Positions 37,697-47,968 of a stretch of 64,000 bases of DNA are shown piece by piece. Within the stretch, counting starts at the first letter, position 1. Each line of letters opens with the position of its first letter. A program made the translations under genes and the position numbers. Source of the DNA: Bidens hawaiensis (lineage: Eukaryota; Streptophyta; Magnoliopsida; Asterales; Asteraceae); assembly GCA_021521415.1 (NCBI GenBank), contig JAIQDT010001108.1, positions 186,001 through 250,000 of the forward strand, given 5' to 3'. The notes under the pieces were generated by a model that had not been told where the DNA came from, made no database searches, and worked only from the letters and a program-made list of their open reading frames with translations.

Positions 37697-38558
37697 ATCA
37701 ATTCCAAAACTTGTAAAGAAAAGGCCAAGAGCCACTTCTAATGGAAATGATTCTCCTTTCATAATGTGTTTACCTTTATTCTTATGAACTCCCCACTGGT
37801 GCCGGTGTTTACCACATAAAGGGGGAGAAGTAAGTCGTTACGTGTGGAAGGCGGCAAAACCCGCATAAACACAACGTTAAAAATAAGGGAAACCTACACG
37901 CAGGTATGATGTAAGTAAAGTTTAGCCATCCTTGTAAGTGCAAGTGACGGTCTTATCCGCACAATCACAAATAAGGAAGCAAAACTTTAAACTATCATTT
38001 ACCACGTTCAAAGGTTATCCTAAAAAAAAAAAAAAATAAAAAAAAATAATACAAGGAAAAAAGGAAACCCTACACGCAGGTCAGGTATGGGTAAAGTTTA
38101 GCCATCCTACCAAGTGCAAGTGACGGTTCTATCCGCACAATCACGAAGGAGGAAGCGAAACTTTAACCCACTATCAACCACGTTCAAAGGTTAACTTATC
38201 CTAAATACTTAGAAATGAGGAAAACCTGCACGCAGGTCAGATAAAGGTTAAAGTTTAGCCATCCTACCAAGTGCAAGTGACGGTTCTACCCGCACAATCA
38301 CGAAAGAGGAAGCGAAACTTTAACCCATCATCAACCACGTTCAAGAGGTTAACTTATTCTAGAACACTTGGAAAATTGCTAACTTAAACTAAGTATGCAA
38401 GTCATGAGTTTATAAAGCAAGGAATCCAAAGAAGGAAATAACAATCTTATACGCAAAAAAGATTTATATTTCAATAATATATTACAAGAATGGCCGGGTT
38501 ACTACCCGCCTAGAAGAGAATCTATACAAGTTTAAGCAATGGAAAGGGATCTTCGGGG
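37697..38558. other. Non-coding interval between gag-pol and antisense gene
   Basis: Pol ends at 37696 and the antisense gene ends at 38559, so the two are convergent. The interval is largely filled by the tandem repeat listed next. Confidence 0.6.
37887..38365. repeat. Three tandem units of about 150-170 bases after pol
   Basis: Each unit carries CACGCAGGT...AAGTTTAGCCATCC...AAGTGCAAGTGACGGT...CCGCACAATCAC and ends near CCACGTTCAA. Tandem arrays in this position are common in Tat and Ogre-type elements. Confidence 0.85.
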
Positions 38559-41500
38559 TCAAGCTTCAGGGCCGCCTCCACTAGGACCCGCTCCGTCAGA
38601 AGAACGGGGTGGTTCGAGGAAAGCTTTGAGGACAGCTAACCCATCATCAACAACAGCTACTTCATCCACCTTTTCCACCACTGGATGCGGGAAGGCGGCG
38701 TATTGGTTCAATGCTTGGTCGTAAATGGCTTCGGTATCCACATCGAACAAAGGGAAGTTGGAAGGCGGGACGCCTTTCTCAACAAACCCTAGACCAAGCA
38801 TGAAGCCGGCCTTTTCCCCATCATCATGAGAAGCGTTGAGGGCTGCGGTCATAGCATCATCGTAGGAGGTCTCTGAAAAGACCCGACGCACAACCTACAA
38901 AGAAAAAATAAGTATTAGAACCTTTTCTTACAAAAGAAATGCGTGAAGATAAATCTAAACATACCTGAGGCAACGCTTCTCGAAGAAGCCATTGGAGGGC
39001 AGCTTGAGCTTCGGTATGGGCGCGTTCGGCTTCGCTCTTGTTAAGGTTGGCAAGTAAAACTTCCTTAGCGGCAGCCTCTTCGACGCCCTTAAGCTTCCGC
39101 TCGGATTGGTCAAGCACCCCCCTCTGGTCCAGGATTTCCTGGAGTTTCTTGGCATCTTCCATTGCCAAGGCATCATGAGCGCGTTGGAGAGCCTCTAATT
39201 TGCCTTTCAGCTCCTCATTCTCCAAACGCAGAGGCTCAGCAACGGCTTCAGCCTGGGCAGCCCTCTCGGTTGCGTTTCGCGCAGTTTCCCTGGCCAGCCG
39301 AAGCTGTTCATTTACAGCCTGGGCAGCCTTGGAACAGGCCTCGAGTCGCGCCTGAACTTCAACCTCGAGGGCCTTGAAGGCCTTCTCCTTGGCGGCGGCA
39401 GCTGCCGCCAGCTGTTGGTTCTCCTCCCGGAGAGCACGCGCTTCAGATACGTCTTTGGCGCGAGCTGCTTTCAACTTGTCGTTTTCACGACAAAGCAGCT
39501 CGATGCGCGGCTGCATCCGGGCCTGGAGAACCCGAAGCTCATTGGTTAGCCTACCCTCCTGGTAGCTAGCCATGGCTTCCCCCAACGCACCATGAGGAGC
39601 AGCGTGGCGAGCCCAGTCCACGCACTCCACAGGGGTACGAAGGGTTGTTCCTCGGCGTATGTTCCATCGTGGAACATACACTTCATTGGAATCCGACACT
39701 GCAAAAGAAACAAAGACAGTAAGGAAAAGATGATAAAAAAAAAAAAAGGGGAAAAACAAAGGAACCCTACGCACCTGTAGGGTCAATGACAGGCCGATAT
39801 CCGCCAAACCCATCACCTGAACCTAAAGGAAATCCATCCAACAGGTCAGGCAGATGGGAAGGTGGCAAAGATCGGCGGGAAGCCCTGCGCGTACCTGATG
39901 GTCCGGCTGTCGGTGCCGGTGGCGCGGGCATGGTGGCAGCCGCCGTGGTCGCCGTCGTGGTCTCCGCCGCGGTCGCCGCCTCCTTAAAAGCAGCAGTAAC
40001 CGCCGGTTCCGTGAAGGATGCTGTAAAAATCGCACTCACGGCCGGCGGTGACGTCATCTCGGCCGGAACAGTTGGCTCGACGGAACGAGCAACTGGACCA
40101 GCGGATGCAGGCGCAGGCGACTGGGTCGACGCCTCAGGAAGGCTGACCGAGCCTACCGTCATTGGCGAGGAGGTACTCCCCTGCGTTTCACCCCGGATTG
40201 CGTCAACATCCACGCCTGCACAAAGTGTTAAAAGAAAATTATGAAGTGACAAATCTACAAAGGCATTATGATTATACTTACGGGTTTTCTTGACCCTGAA
40301 CGTACGGACGGGCGGGGAGGAACCCGATGGAGCCGGCCTCTTGGTACCGGTCACCGTCGTCTTCGTTGGTTCTCCGGAGGTAACGGTCGTAGCCTCCGGA
40401 GCAGTGGTCTTCTCACCAACGGGCTTCCCCGCCACCTCTTCACTATCTGACTCCGTGTCAGATAGAACCACTGGATCAGCTGTGGAGGCCTTCTCCTTCC
40501 CCTTCACGCCGGCAGCAGTCTTCTTCTTCCGCACAAGGGGAGGACCATCTGCGGATTCCTCAGAAGAAGATAGGATGTAAGGATTTCCAACAGCGGGTAG
40601 AGCATTGAGGGGTTCGGGATAAAATATCTCCTTACCTGGCCGCCGGTGGCTCAGGATCTCTTGGCCCGGCGGATAGACCTCCACAAACCTATCCGCCGTT
40701 TGCTCCAGGATGGGCAACTCATTGTCGTCCAGAGCACGAGTGCCCACCCGCACGGGACTGTCAGCTTCCCGCGGGAACAGGAGCGACTCCAAATTATTCC
40801 CCTCTGAAAGAAAAGAAACAGTTAGAAAATAAACTAATATCAGCAAGAAAGACAAGACATACCATAAGGAATAGAGTTCAAACCGTATTCGAAAAGGATA
40901 GGAAACCGAGACGCATCCTTCCATACCCGGCTCATCCCCAGCAGCACCATCCCGGACTCCGCAAACCGGTAAACCGGAGATTGGACCCGGGATATCTTCG
41001 CGAACCATTCCGCCTCCTGGTAGCTGGAAGCGTGAAGGCTCGGAAGCGCTTGACCCTTCTTGAACTTCATAGCAATGGGATGGCGCGGGCAGAGATGTAG
41101 AAGAACTCCCGCTTCCACGATCGGAGACTGCACTCGGTCACGCAGATCTTTAAACCCTTAATACGGGTTGTCAGGGTGTACCACCCTTGGACGCACCTCC
41201 AAGTATAGAAGGTCATCAGGCGGTCCACGTAGGGCTCAATACCCAGAATCCGGCACACCCACTCGAAGTGCCGGACCTTGGCAATCGCCATCGGATGCAC
41301 CTCGGTCAGGTGCACCCCGTGCCTCTCCAGGACACGGTACATAAACTTTGTCAATGGGAACCTAAGGTTTCCATACACAAAGAATGCAGCATATACCCCG
41401 ATCTTGCCACTGGGGGCATCGTACACAGTCTGGTGAGATTCAGGAAACTCAGGCTCGAGGGACTCGAGCATGAACTTCCTGACGATGTACTGGTACTGAT

Positions 41501-41576
41501 CGACAGGTAGAGCACACTGGCACTCGCCAGCAGTACTCCTATCGTCGGCTACAGCTTCAGCATCATGAGAAGACAT
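38559..41576 (-). CDS. Spliced antisense ORF of the Tat-like element (gypsy-type transposon protein)
   Basis: Reading the minus strand, five exons with GT-AG junctions are supported: 41576-40863, 40803-40282, 40215-39775, 39698-38965 and 38894-38559. Exon 1 encodes a globular domain with FPLTKFMYRVLERHGVHL and HFEWVCRILGIEP, the pattern of the family called putative gypsy-type transposon (PF04195). Exons 2 and 3 are low-complexity Pro/Ala/Thr/Ser-rich sequence. Exon 4 codes a long coiled coil (EELKGKLEALQRAHDALAME). Exon 5 has a Cys-free helical end and stops at 38559-38561. The frame shifts once in exon 1, near 41070-41100, so this copy is probably broken. Such extra ORFs are known from Tat elements; their function is not known. 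It is transcribed against gag-pol and must use its own promoter upstream of 41576. Confidence 0.75.
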
Positions 41577-42034
41577 TTTTGCAGAAAGAAGAGTGATTTC
41601 GGGAAAATGCTTGCCTGAAAAAGGGGAGTATTTGCCGGAAATCACTAAGAAGAAGAAGAAGAGAGGTGAAAGTGTGAATTGCAAATAACCCTCTCCCCCT
41701 TTATATAGTAATCGCAATTAATGCGGTGAATTTAATGCGGAGGAGAGAGAAATCGACAGTGCAATGAAACTATGACACGTGGCAAAAAGCAAGCTGGCAA
41801 CAGCTGTTGAAAGGACGTGCCAGTAACTTCGCGGCCACGCGCCCGAAAAAACACGCCCACGCGCCTGAAAAAGCGACTGGAATGACCATGTTCTGTCACG
41901 TCACCATAACTTCCTGCACGTCCTGACACAGTCAGAAGAAACTGTCGCACGACGTTTCAGATGTTTGGATTGTTCTTATCCTTACCAACCTTTTGAATTT
42001 CAAAATTCAAAAAGATTCAAAAGTAAGCGGGAAA

Positions 42035-42335
42035 ACACCCCTTACCTTGGCAACCAAGTAACCATAAGACGGACGCGGGTACAGTGTTAAGGCAAAACCC
42101 TTCACATACCTTGCACCCGCAGGGAATTGAAGCCAAGAATACCCCGGCAACAAAGTAACTATAAGACGGGTGCGGGTGCAGTGTTAAGGCAAAACCCTTC
42201 ACATACCTAGCACCCGCAGGGAATTGATGCCAGGGGCACCTTGAAAGTAAAGTAACCGTAAGACGAGCGCGGGTACAGTGTTCAGGCAAAACCCTTCACG
42301 TACCTAGCGCTCCGCAGGGAATTGAAACCAAGAAG
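42035..42335. repeat. Three tandem units of about 97 bases before the 3' LTR
   Basis: Units share AAGTAAC.ATAAGACG..CGCGGGT.CAGTGTT.AGGCAAAACCCTTCAC and CCCGCAGGGAATTG. They lie between the presumed promoter of the antisense gene and the 3' LTR. Confidence 0.85.
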
Positions 42336-42732
42336 GATCTTCTGGGCAATGCTTGCGGAAACGGAAATAACATCCCCGCATAGCGGGAACGTCGAGAACT
42401 ACATTGTTTGAGGCTCCAGGATGGAATTGGTGGTTTAAACATAATTGATCACTATGTTCAAAACCACTAAAACCTCAAGGAGAATCCACACAAGTGAGAC
42501 TCAACGCTCCTGACTTGCGAGAAGGTTACATACCTACCCGCATCATACCCAAAGATCAAGCAAAAAAAAAAAAAAAATCGGGAATTTTTGCAAGTGACAT
42601 TAGGAAACCCGCGGGAAGAATCCCCACGGAGAACCTTAAAACTAAACCCTTTTCAAAACCCCTTGCTTAAAGTCCAAAAGTTCACCTCACTTTATTAAAC
42701 ATTCGTGAGAAGAACATTGGACTGGGGGGACT

Positions 42733-43754
42733 TGAAGAGGTAGGTCCCAGCAGAGACCAGTTGGTCCCGCAAGACTCACCTTGAACAGGGACGTCTGCGC
42801 AAAGGCCATCTGCTCCCGCAGGACCCACCATGCTCATAGAATCTTACGCGCAGTACGCAAGCTGTACACGCAGGGAAAGCCTCCCAATGGTGAAGTACCC
42901 CGCCTGTTCCCGCAGTTGCGGATACAAGCCATCAGGGAAGGCTACCCGCAGACAGCAGGGCTACACGCACAAGACACTAGCTACTTCAGCAGTCACGTGA
43001 AGGAATGAGCAAGGCGGGAACAATCCCGCCCAAATGAGCCAGTCTGATTCTGAAAGATCTTTTGTACCATACCTACCAAGGTATGGATAGGACAGACGAT
43101 CTGACCAGAACAGCCCATGAGCCAATCACAGGGTGACAGCTCACCGACAACAGTGCGAGGAGGAGCACCCTCTAGTACTGTTTGTCACTATTAGCCGCTG
43201 CCTACTCACCAACCCTTACTGTGGAGCATGCGCAGCCTACAGTTGGTGGAATAGTGTTACTGTTGGCCGTAACCTATTCACCAACCAGCATGGCCTGCGT
43301 ACAATCCACAGTAAGTGGGACGTGCATAGTCTACAGTTGGTGGAATAGTGCAGCCGACTTTGTTACTGTTGGCCGTAACCTACCCACCAACCAGTATGGC
43401 CTGTGCGTAATCCACTGTTGGTTGAACAGGAATACTATTCAGCCGGCTGTACCTTCTAGAAAACCTACCTTCGGCTATAAATACTCCAACATCTTGGAAT
43501 GGTAAGATCATCTGCTATCTAGCTATCTAGCAATCTCTTAATATACACTTATATTCAGAGCAACCTAGTCTGATTCTCACGCCGGAGGGTGGTCACAAGG
43601 AGGAACCCCCCCCCCCTTCTTAGTGACGAGCTTACGGTGTTTGTTTTGCAGGTCTCCTGAAGAACAGCCTTCTCAGCTAGACCTCATTCGTGGGAAACAT
43701 TACTTAACCCCCAAATTATCTATAATCTGTACTGGGTCACTTAGTGTTTCTTCA
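42733..43754 (+). repeat. 3' LTR of Tat-like element
   Basis: Nearly identical to 31271-32290. Differences seen: A/G in AGTACT[A/G]TTTG, A/C in AAATACT[A/C]CAAC, C/T in GCTAT[C/T]CAGC, C/T after the C run, G/A in CCCC A[G/A]ATTA, and two extra Cs in the C run. Confidence 0.93.
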
Positions 43755-45993
43755 ATTTACTACCATTTAGTAGTAATAATCTCTCGCAGTTTATAGATCT
43801 GGCTTCAAGTCATTGCCCGAGTCAAAATCATACGAAACATGTTATATTTCATTACTTGTAACACTAAAGGTGAATCATGTTATAATATAACTTATGTTAT
43901 CGATGTTATAATATAATTTATGTTATCGATTTCCATGTTTTTATTTCCTTTTAATTTTGTTGGTAAGAAGTCTATATCAATATGGCAAGTTTTCTTTCTC
44001 TAAAAGTTTCCCAATAATTTACTTCCGTGCGACAAATTAACAATTTAAAACGTGTAATTAATTAAGTCAATACTAAATTAAAATTCATATGCGGATATAA
44101 AACTATTTAATACATATGTTGTAGTTTATGGTATAAAATAGTCATTTACTAGGATGGTTCCTATGTGATACACATGTTAGACGTTGTAACTAAAGTACTT
44201 AACATTAAGAAATTACATTTATAAACTTGAAATAACTAAATACCCTTACTATATAAAAAGTTAAAATAAATAAAACTTAAAAGAAATATAAAATTATTTT
44301 ACTATTAAAAATTTCAAGTGGGGCAACTTTTCTTGTTTAAACTATCGGGATCAAATGTGTATTGTTACGTTAGACGATAACTCTTTTAATTTCGCTACAC
44401 TTGCTATAACAATAACAAGAGAGAAAGAGAAACCAAAAAGAATATTCATAATATGTCCACAACGTTTTCATTACATTGGGGTTTTCCATAAATATAAAAT
44501 TCTTTATTAAAAGTTAAGATAAACAATAATAAAAATACAAGAGAAAAAAAAATACCCAAGGATAATTAATAAAAGAATTGAAATTACTAAAACAAAAAAA
44601 AACAAATAAACAAAGAAGATGCTTTAAACGCGGGGGGGGGGGGGGGGACCAAAAACAAAAAAAAGTTGCTTAAAACATAAAAAAAAAAAAAAAAAAGAAA
44701 GAAAGAAAAGTGCTTTAAACAAAGGGGGGAAAAGGCAAAAAAAAAATAAATAAAATAAAAAAACAAAGAACAAAAATGCTTAAATAGAGATGGCACTCAA
44801 GATATCCCTATACCCACAAATCCCATAATATGATGTTATTTTTTATCATATAACTAATTTATAAATCGGTGTGATACATTTGTTTGAGTTGTATAAATTT
44901 TATTGATGTCAATATTTACATACATAGCTGCAAATAAACATGAACATGTAAAAACACTAACATATGGCTATGTATATATGCATTCGTATTACAAATAATT
45001 AATAACACTTCCAAGTTAGTGCAAACAAAGACAACCCTTTCATAATCCATACATATATATAGACATAGTTATCTGAGTTCGGTAAGGCCTATGAGCCGTG
45101 AAAATTATTTTTTGATCATTAAAGGGTTACTTCACAAACAAATAAGATGTTATAACCTGTTTAAGGGCTATCCAGGTTTGGTGAGACTCACGACCCTGTG
45201 AATATATTGTTTGAATATGAAAGAGTTTTAGTGTTTTACAAATAAATGAGATGCGATAACCCGTTTAAGGAGTATCCGGGTTTGGTAAGACTCATGCCCG
45301 TGAATTCGGGTCAAACGTATGAGAAGTCTCAAATCACAAATCAAACTATTGAGTGGCTTGAGAGGGGTTCGGGGAGCAACAAGAGAGTGTCACAGAGAAA
45401 ATTTTTTCGTATGAATTTATTATAGATAGATAGATAGATTCTAAAAAGTCCCTAACTTTGAAGTTTTCTAGCCTTCAAAACTAGACACGCTTACTGCGTG
45501 TTAACCTGATTACGACCCATTTGAATGACTTGTTTACCTTACCCGAACTGGCCCAAAAGTTTTAATGTTCGGTTCTATGAATTAAAGAATCTAAAAACAG
45601 TGAATCTTTTGAAAAAAAAGCTTCTTGGATCCGTCACTGATTCAAACGATGGCTATCCCAAATTAATAAATTAAACAGTTAAAGAAGATAATGACATAAA
45701 TAAGCATTAAAGTTGTAATATGTGTATATGCGTCATCAGCTTCATGTTTATGCTACGAATTGAAATTATTGACGTTTATAACACCAACATTTTAATTTTT
45801 TATCAATCTCTTGTACATAAAACTTCTGAGATGATTTAACAAATTATTTATGTCGTTTACATTATTTGTATAACAATATATTTCGTAACACCCAAGCCAC
45901 ATATTTTAAAAATCATTCCAAATAAACATGTGTATATATGTATCTATATATATATAACGAATGAGAAGCAGCATCTAGCATATCACTTATACA
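43755..45993. other. AT-rich spacer with homopolymer runs
   Basis: No gene is visible. A G run at about 44633-44647 and A-rich stretches to 44770 give meaningless open frames. Duplicated words around 45110-45300 (GATAACC[TC]GTTTAAGG, TCCGGGTTTGGT) suggest old repeats. Confidence 0.5.
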
Positions 45994-46143
45994 ATGGACA
46001 GTGAGAAACTAGATACTAATGAGGAGCAATTCACTTGTGCAATGCAATTGGTTACTTCCACATCTTTGGCAATGGTGTTGGTGGCTTCAGTTAAGCTCAA
46101 AGTCCTGGAAACTATTGCGGAGCCGCTGGAAACAATGGAGTGA
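45994..46143 (+). pseudogene. O-methyltransferase N-terminal stub
   Basis: A 49-residue frame starts at ATG 45994 and ends at TGA 46141-46143. Its core CAMQLVTSTSLAMVLVASVK matches the N-terminal dimerisation helix of plant caffeate/flavonoid-type O-methyltransferases, which continue for about 300 more residues. The next conserved parts (SAM-binding motif, catalytic His) are absent downstream to 47500. A TATA-rich run (ATATATATATAA) lies about 40 bases upstream, so the promoter and start of a gene seem to have been kept and the rest lost. It could be transcribed but cannot encode an enzyme. Confidence 0.7.
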
Positions 46144-47584
46144 CAGATCTAATGGTTTGCTCAAAGTCCTAGGGCATCTTTTCCGATTTGTTAAAATATC
46201 AACGCTTTGTCTTTGTTATCGTCATGTGTAATAACGTTTCTTAATTGAAGGTTTGTTATGAATTTGGAGTGATATGATTGTGTGTTTGTGAGTGATTGAA
46301 AATTGAAGTGAAAACGTGAAGGTGGGCTGTTAGTGGTGGGGTAATGGTAAGGAATTAATTTAAATTTTTTTTTGTAATTTATTTATTAAAATGTTTTTAA
46401 TCAGATGAGTAAAATGACCAATATACCCTCATGTGTAAGTCACATGATCTTATTTAACGAGAAAATCTAACTGGGTCATGGTCAAAGGATAATAGGTGTA
46501 ACATATGAAAACCTAACGTACATATCATGTTAATTTTAAATATAAAGGACGATCACTGAAATCTGGTACATACATAAAGGACAATCTTTGTAATTTTGTC
46601 CAAAAAATATAGAAAAGTTGCAAAACTAATTCAAGAGTCATATTTATAACAAAAGTTCGTTTGGAAATAATATCAGGTATAAGAGCACCCACATATCATT
46701 GGGCTACATATCCCAAAGCTTAAGTCTATGTGGCACCAAGCAAACTTGGGGACACTTAAAATCAACCATTGTGGTGCTTAGAAATTGGTGGCAGGTTTGT
46801 TTCTTCAAACTTGCAACTAACCTGCAGTGTGGGCCCCACATATTTAATATGTTTTTAACAGGCTTGTGAAGGTTTGTTGTTGTGGAAGAGAGTGAGAGTT
46901 TTTAAGAAAAAATTTTTAATTTGATGTGACGATGATGTGTCGGTTTGTAGGGGTTTGTTGTTATGAATGCTCTAAGTATAGCAGGTGTACTCAAGACCGC
47001 TGTAAATGTTTTATGAAAAAGAAATAAGAATATCAAATATAGTGGTTAATGTCAAAACCGTTGTAGGTGATGTGTATTAAAAAAGTGATTCTTTGTTACC
47101 CGTTGTGAAAGATAAGTCGTTTTAGTCTAACTGCTATAATGAGCCTTATTTATACTGGTTCATATTTAGCCGATATAAATAAGACTTGTTTTTTACACCG
47201 GTTAAGTTTGCAAGGCGTGATGCACTGACTGTTTAAAGTGGGTTCTTGTGTTTTCTAAAGCGGTTCATGTATAACAGATTTATAATAAAATCGTAACCGC
47301 TTAAGTCAGCCGTTAAGTAAGCCCTCCGTTAAGTCAATCGTTCATTTGACCGTTAAAAAAATTATGGGGGTGATAAGGGGCAAAGTCGTCTTTTCACATG
47401 TAAATGTTTGGGCAGTTTCGTCAGCATGATTGGGTGTTGGTTTCTACTCTGATTTGAGATCAACGTGTTTTGGTTAACTCGAGAGGTAAATTCATCTCAG
47501 AAGCGTCGATATATACATTCTAAGGTTAAAAATACGAGTTATGTAGAGTAATGATATCTATATTTTCTTAAATACATAATTACT
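46144..47584. other. Spacer with possible miniature transposon
   Basis: I see no gene. One candidate transposon is listed separately; the rest is AT-rich sequence. Confidence 0.45.
46682..46973. mobile_element. Possible miniature inverted-repeat element
   Basis: The segment begins AGAGCACCCACA and ends TATGAATGCTCT, inverted ends with only the outer six bases exact. It is 292 bases, non-coding and without a clear target duplication. Confidence 0.35.
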
Positions 47585-47968
47585 TCATAATAATACAAAT
47601 AATTGTTTTGGAGGACAACAGGTTTTCGTACGAATTTTACAAACCCGCTCACATTGATCTGGAAGAGGGAAGCACTTGCTCCAGTCATGATGGTCAATGC
47701 AACAACAATGATCAACATCACAATGTGGAGCACAGTTTTTCGGTGGTGGAACCCCAAATGCTCTTATATCATCACTATGTTTATGTTCTACATGACCTAT
47801 TAATCAAAATATGATAATATTATTTTACCTGAAAAATATGAGATGATAAAATGGTTATTAGGTGATAAAAATTAGCTTACATTGATGGCACACTAGCACC
47901 ACCAAAAGGATTGTATAGAAGATCATCGCAGGCGATTTCACGAGCCTTACCATTGTACCATGTGACAT
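47585..47968 (-). CDS. Secreted cysteine-rich peptide, two exons
   Basis: Exon 1 (47968-47881) and exon 2 (47796-47585) join at a GT-AG intron of 84 bases in matching phase, giving 99 residues. A second in-frame ATG at 47953 would give 94. Residues about 14-27 are a hydrophobic signal-peptide core ending at a Cys-His-Gln boundary. The mature part has ten cysteines between residues 51 and 90, spaced C-x3-C-x4-CCC-x8-C-x6-C-x3-C-x6-CC. This layout (signal peptide encoded by exon 1, Cys-rich domain by exon 2) is typical of plant secreted cysteine-rich peptides. The KCFPLPDQCERVC part recalls the ESF1/MEG-like group, which acts in embryo and endosperm signalling; that assignment is tentative. A TATA-like TTTATATCTATA lies on the minus strand about 25-35 bases upstream. 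No frame lesion is seen. Confidence 0.7.

Larger units (their letters stand above)
31271..43754 (+). mobile_element. Young Tat-lineage Ty3/Gypsy retrotransposon with antisense gene
   Basis: LTRs at 31271-32290 and 42733-43754 start TGAAGAGG and end TTCTTCA and are flanked by perfect ATTTA repeats (31266-31270, 43755-43759). The two LTRs differ by five substitutions and one C-run length change in about 1020 bases. A primer-binding site abuts the 5' LTR, and the purine tract GGACTGGGGGGA lies just before the 3' LTR. The plus strand carries gag-pol. A second RNase H of the plant/archaeal type between RNase H and integrase marks the Tat branch. The minus strand of the pol-LTR interval carries a spliced ORF, as known for extra ORFs in Tat elements. 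A stop and a frameshift near the gag start make this copy probably non-autonomous. Confidence 0.93.

Noticed and set aside
39786..40580. Plus-strand frames opposite the antisense gene
   Set aside because: Complement of the GC-rich low-complexity exons; no family resemblance and no splice structure.
44587..44796. Minus-strand frame rich in Phe and Pro
   Set aside because: Produced by homopolymer A and G runs.
47603..47814. Plus-strand open frames over the cysteine-rich peptide gene
   Set aside because: They are the complement of the spliced minus-strand gene; only the minus strand shows a signal peptide, a cysteine pattern and matching splice phases.
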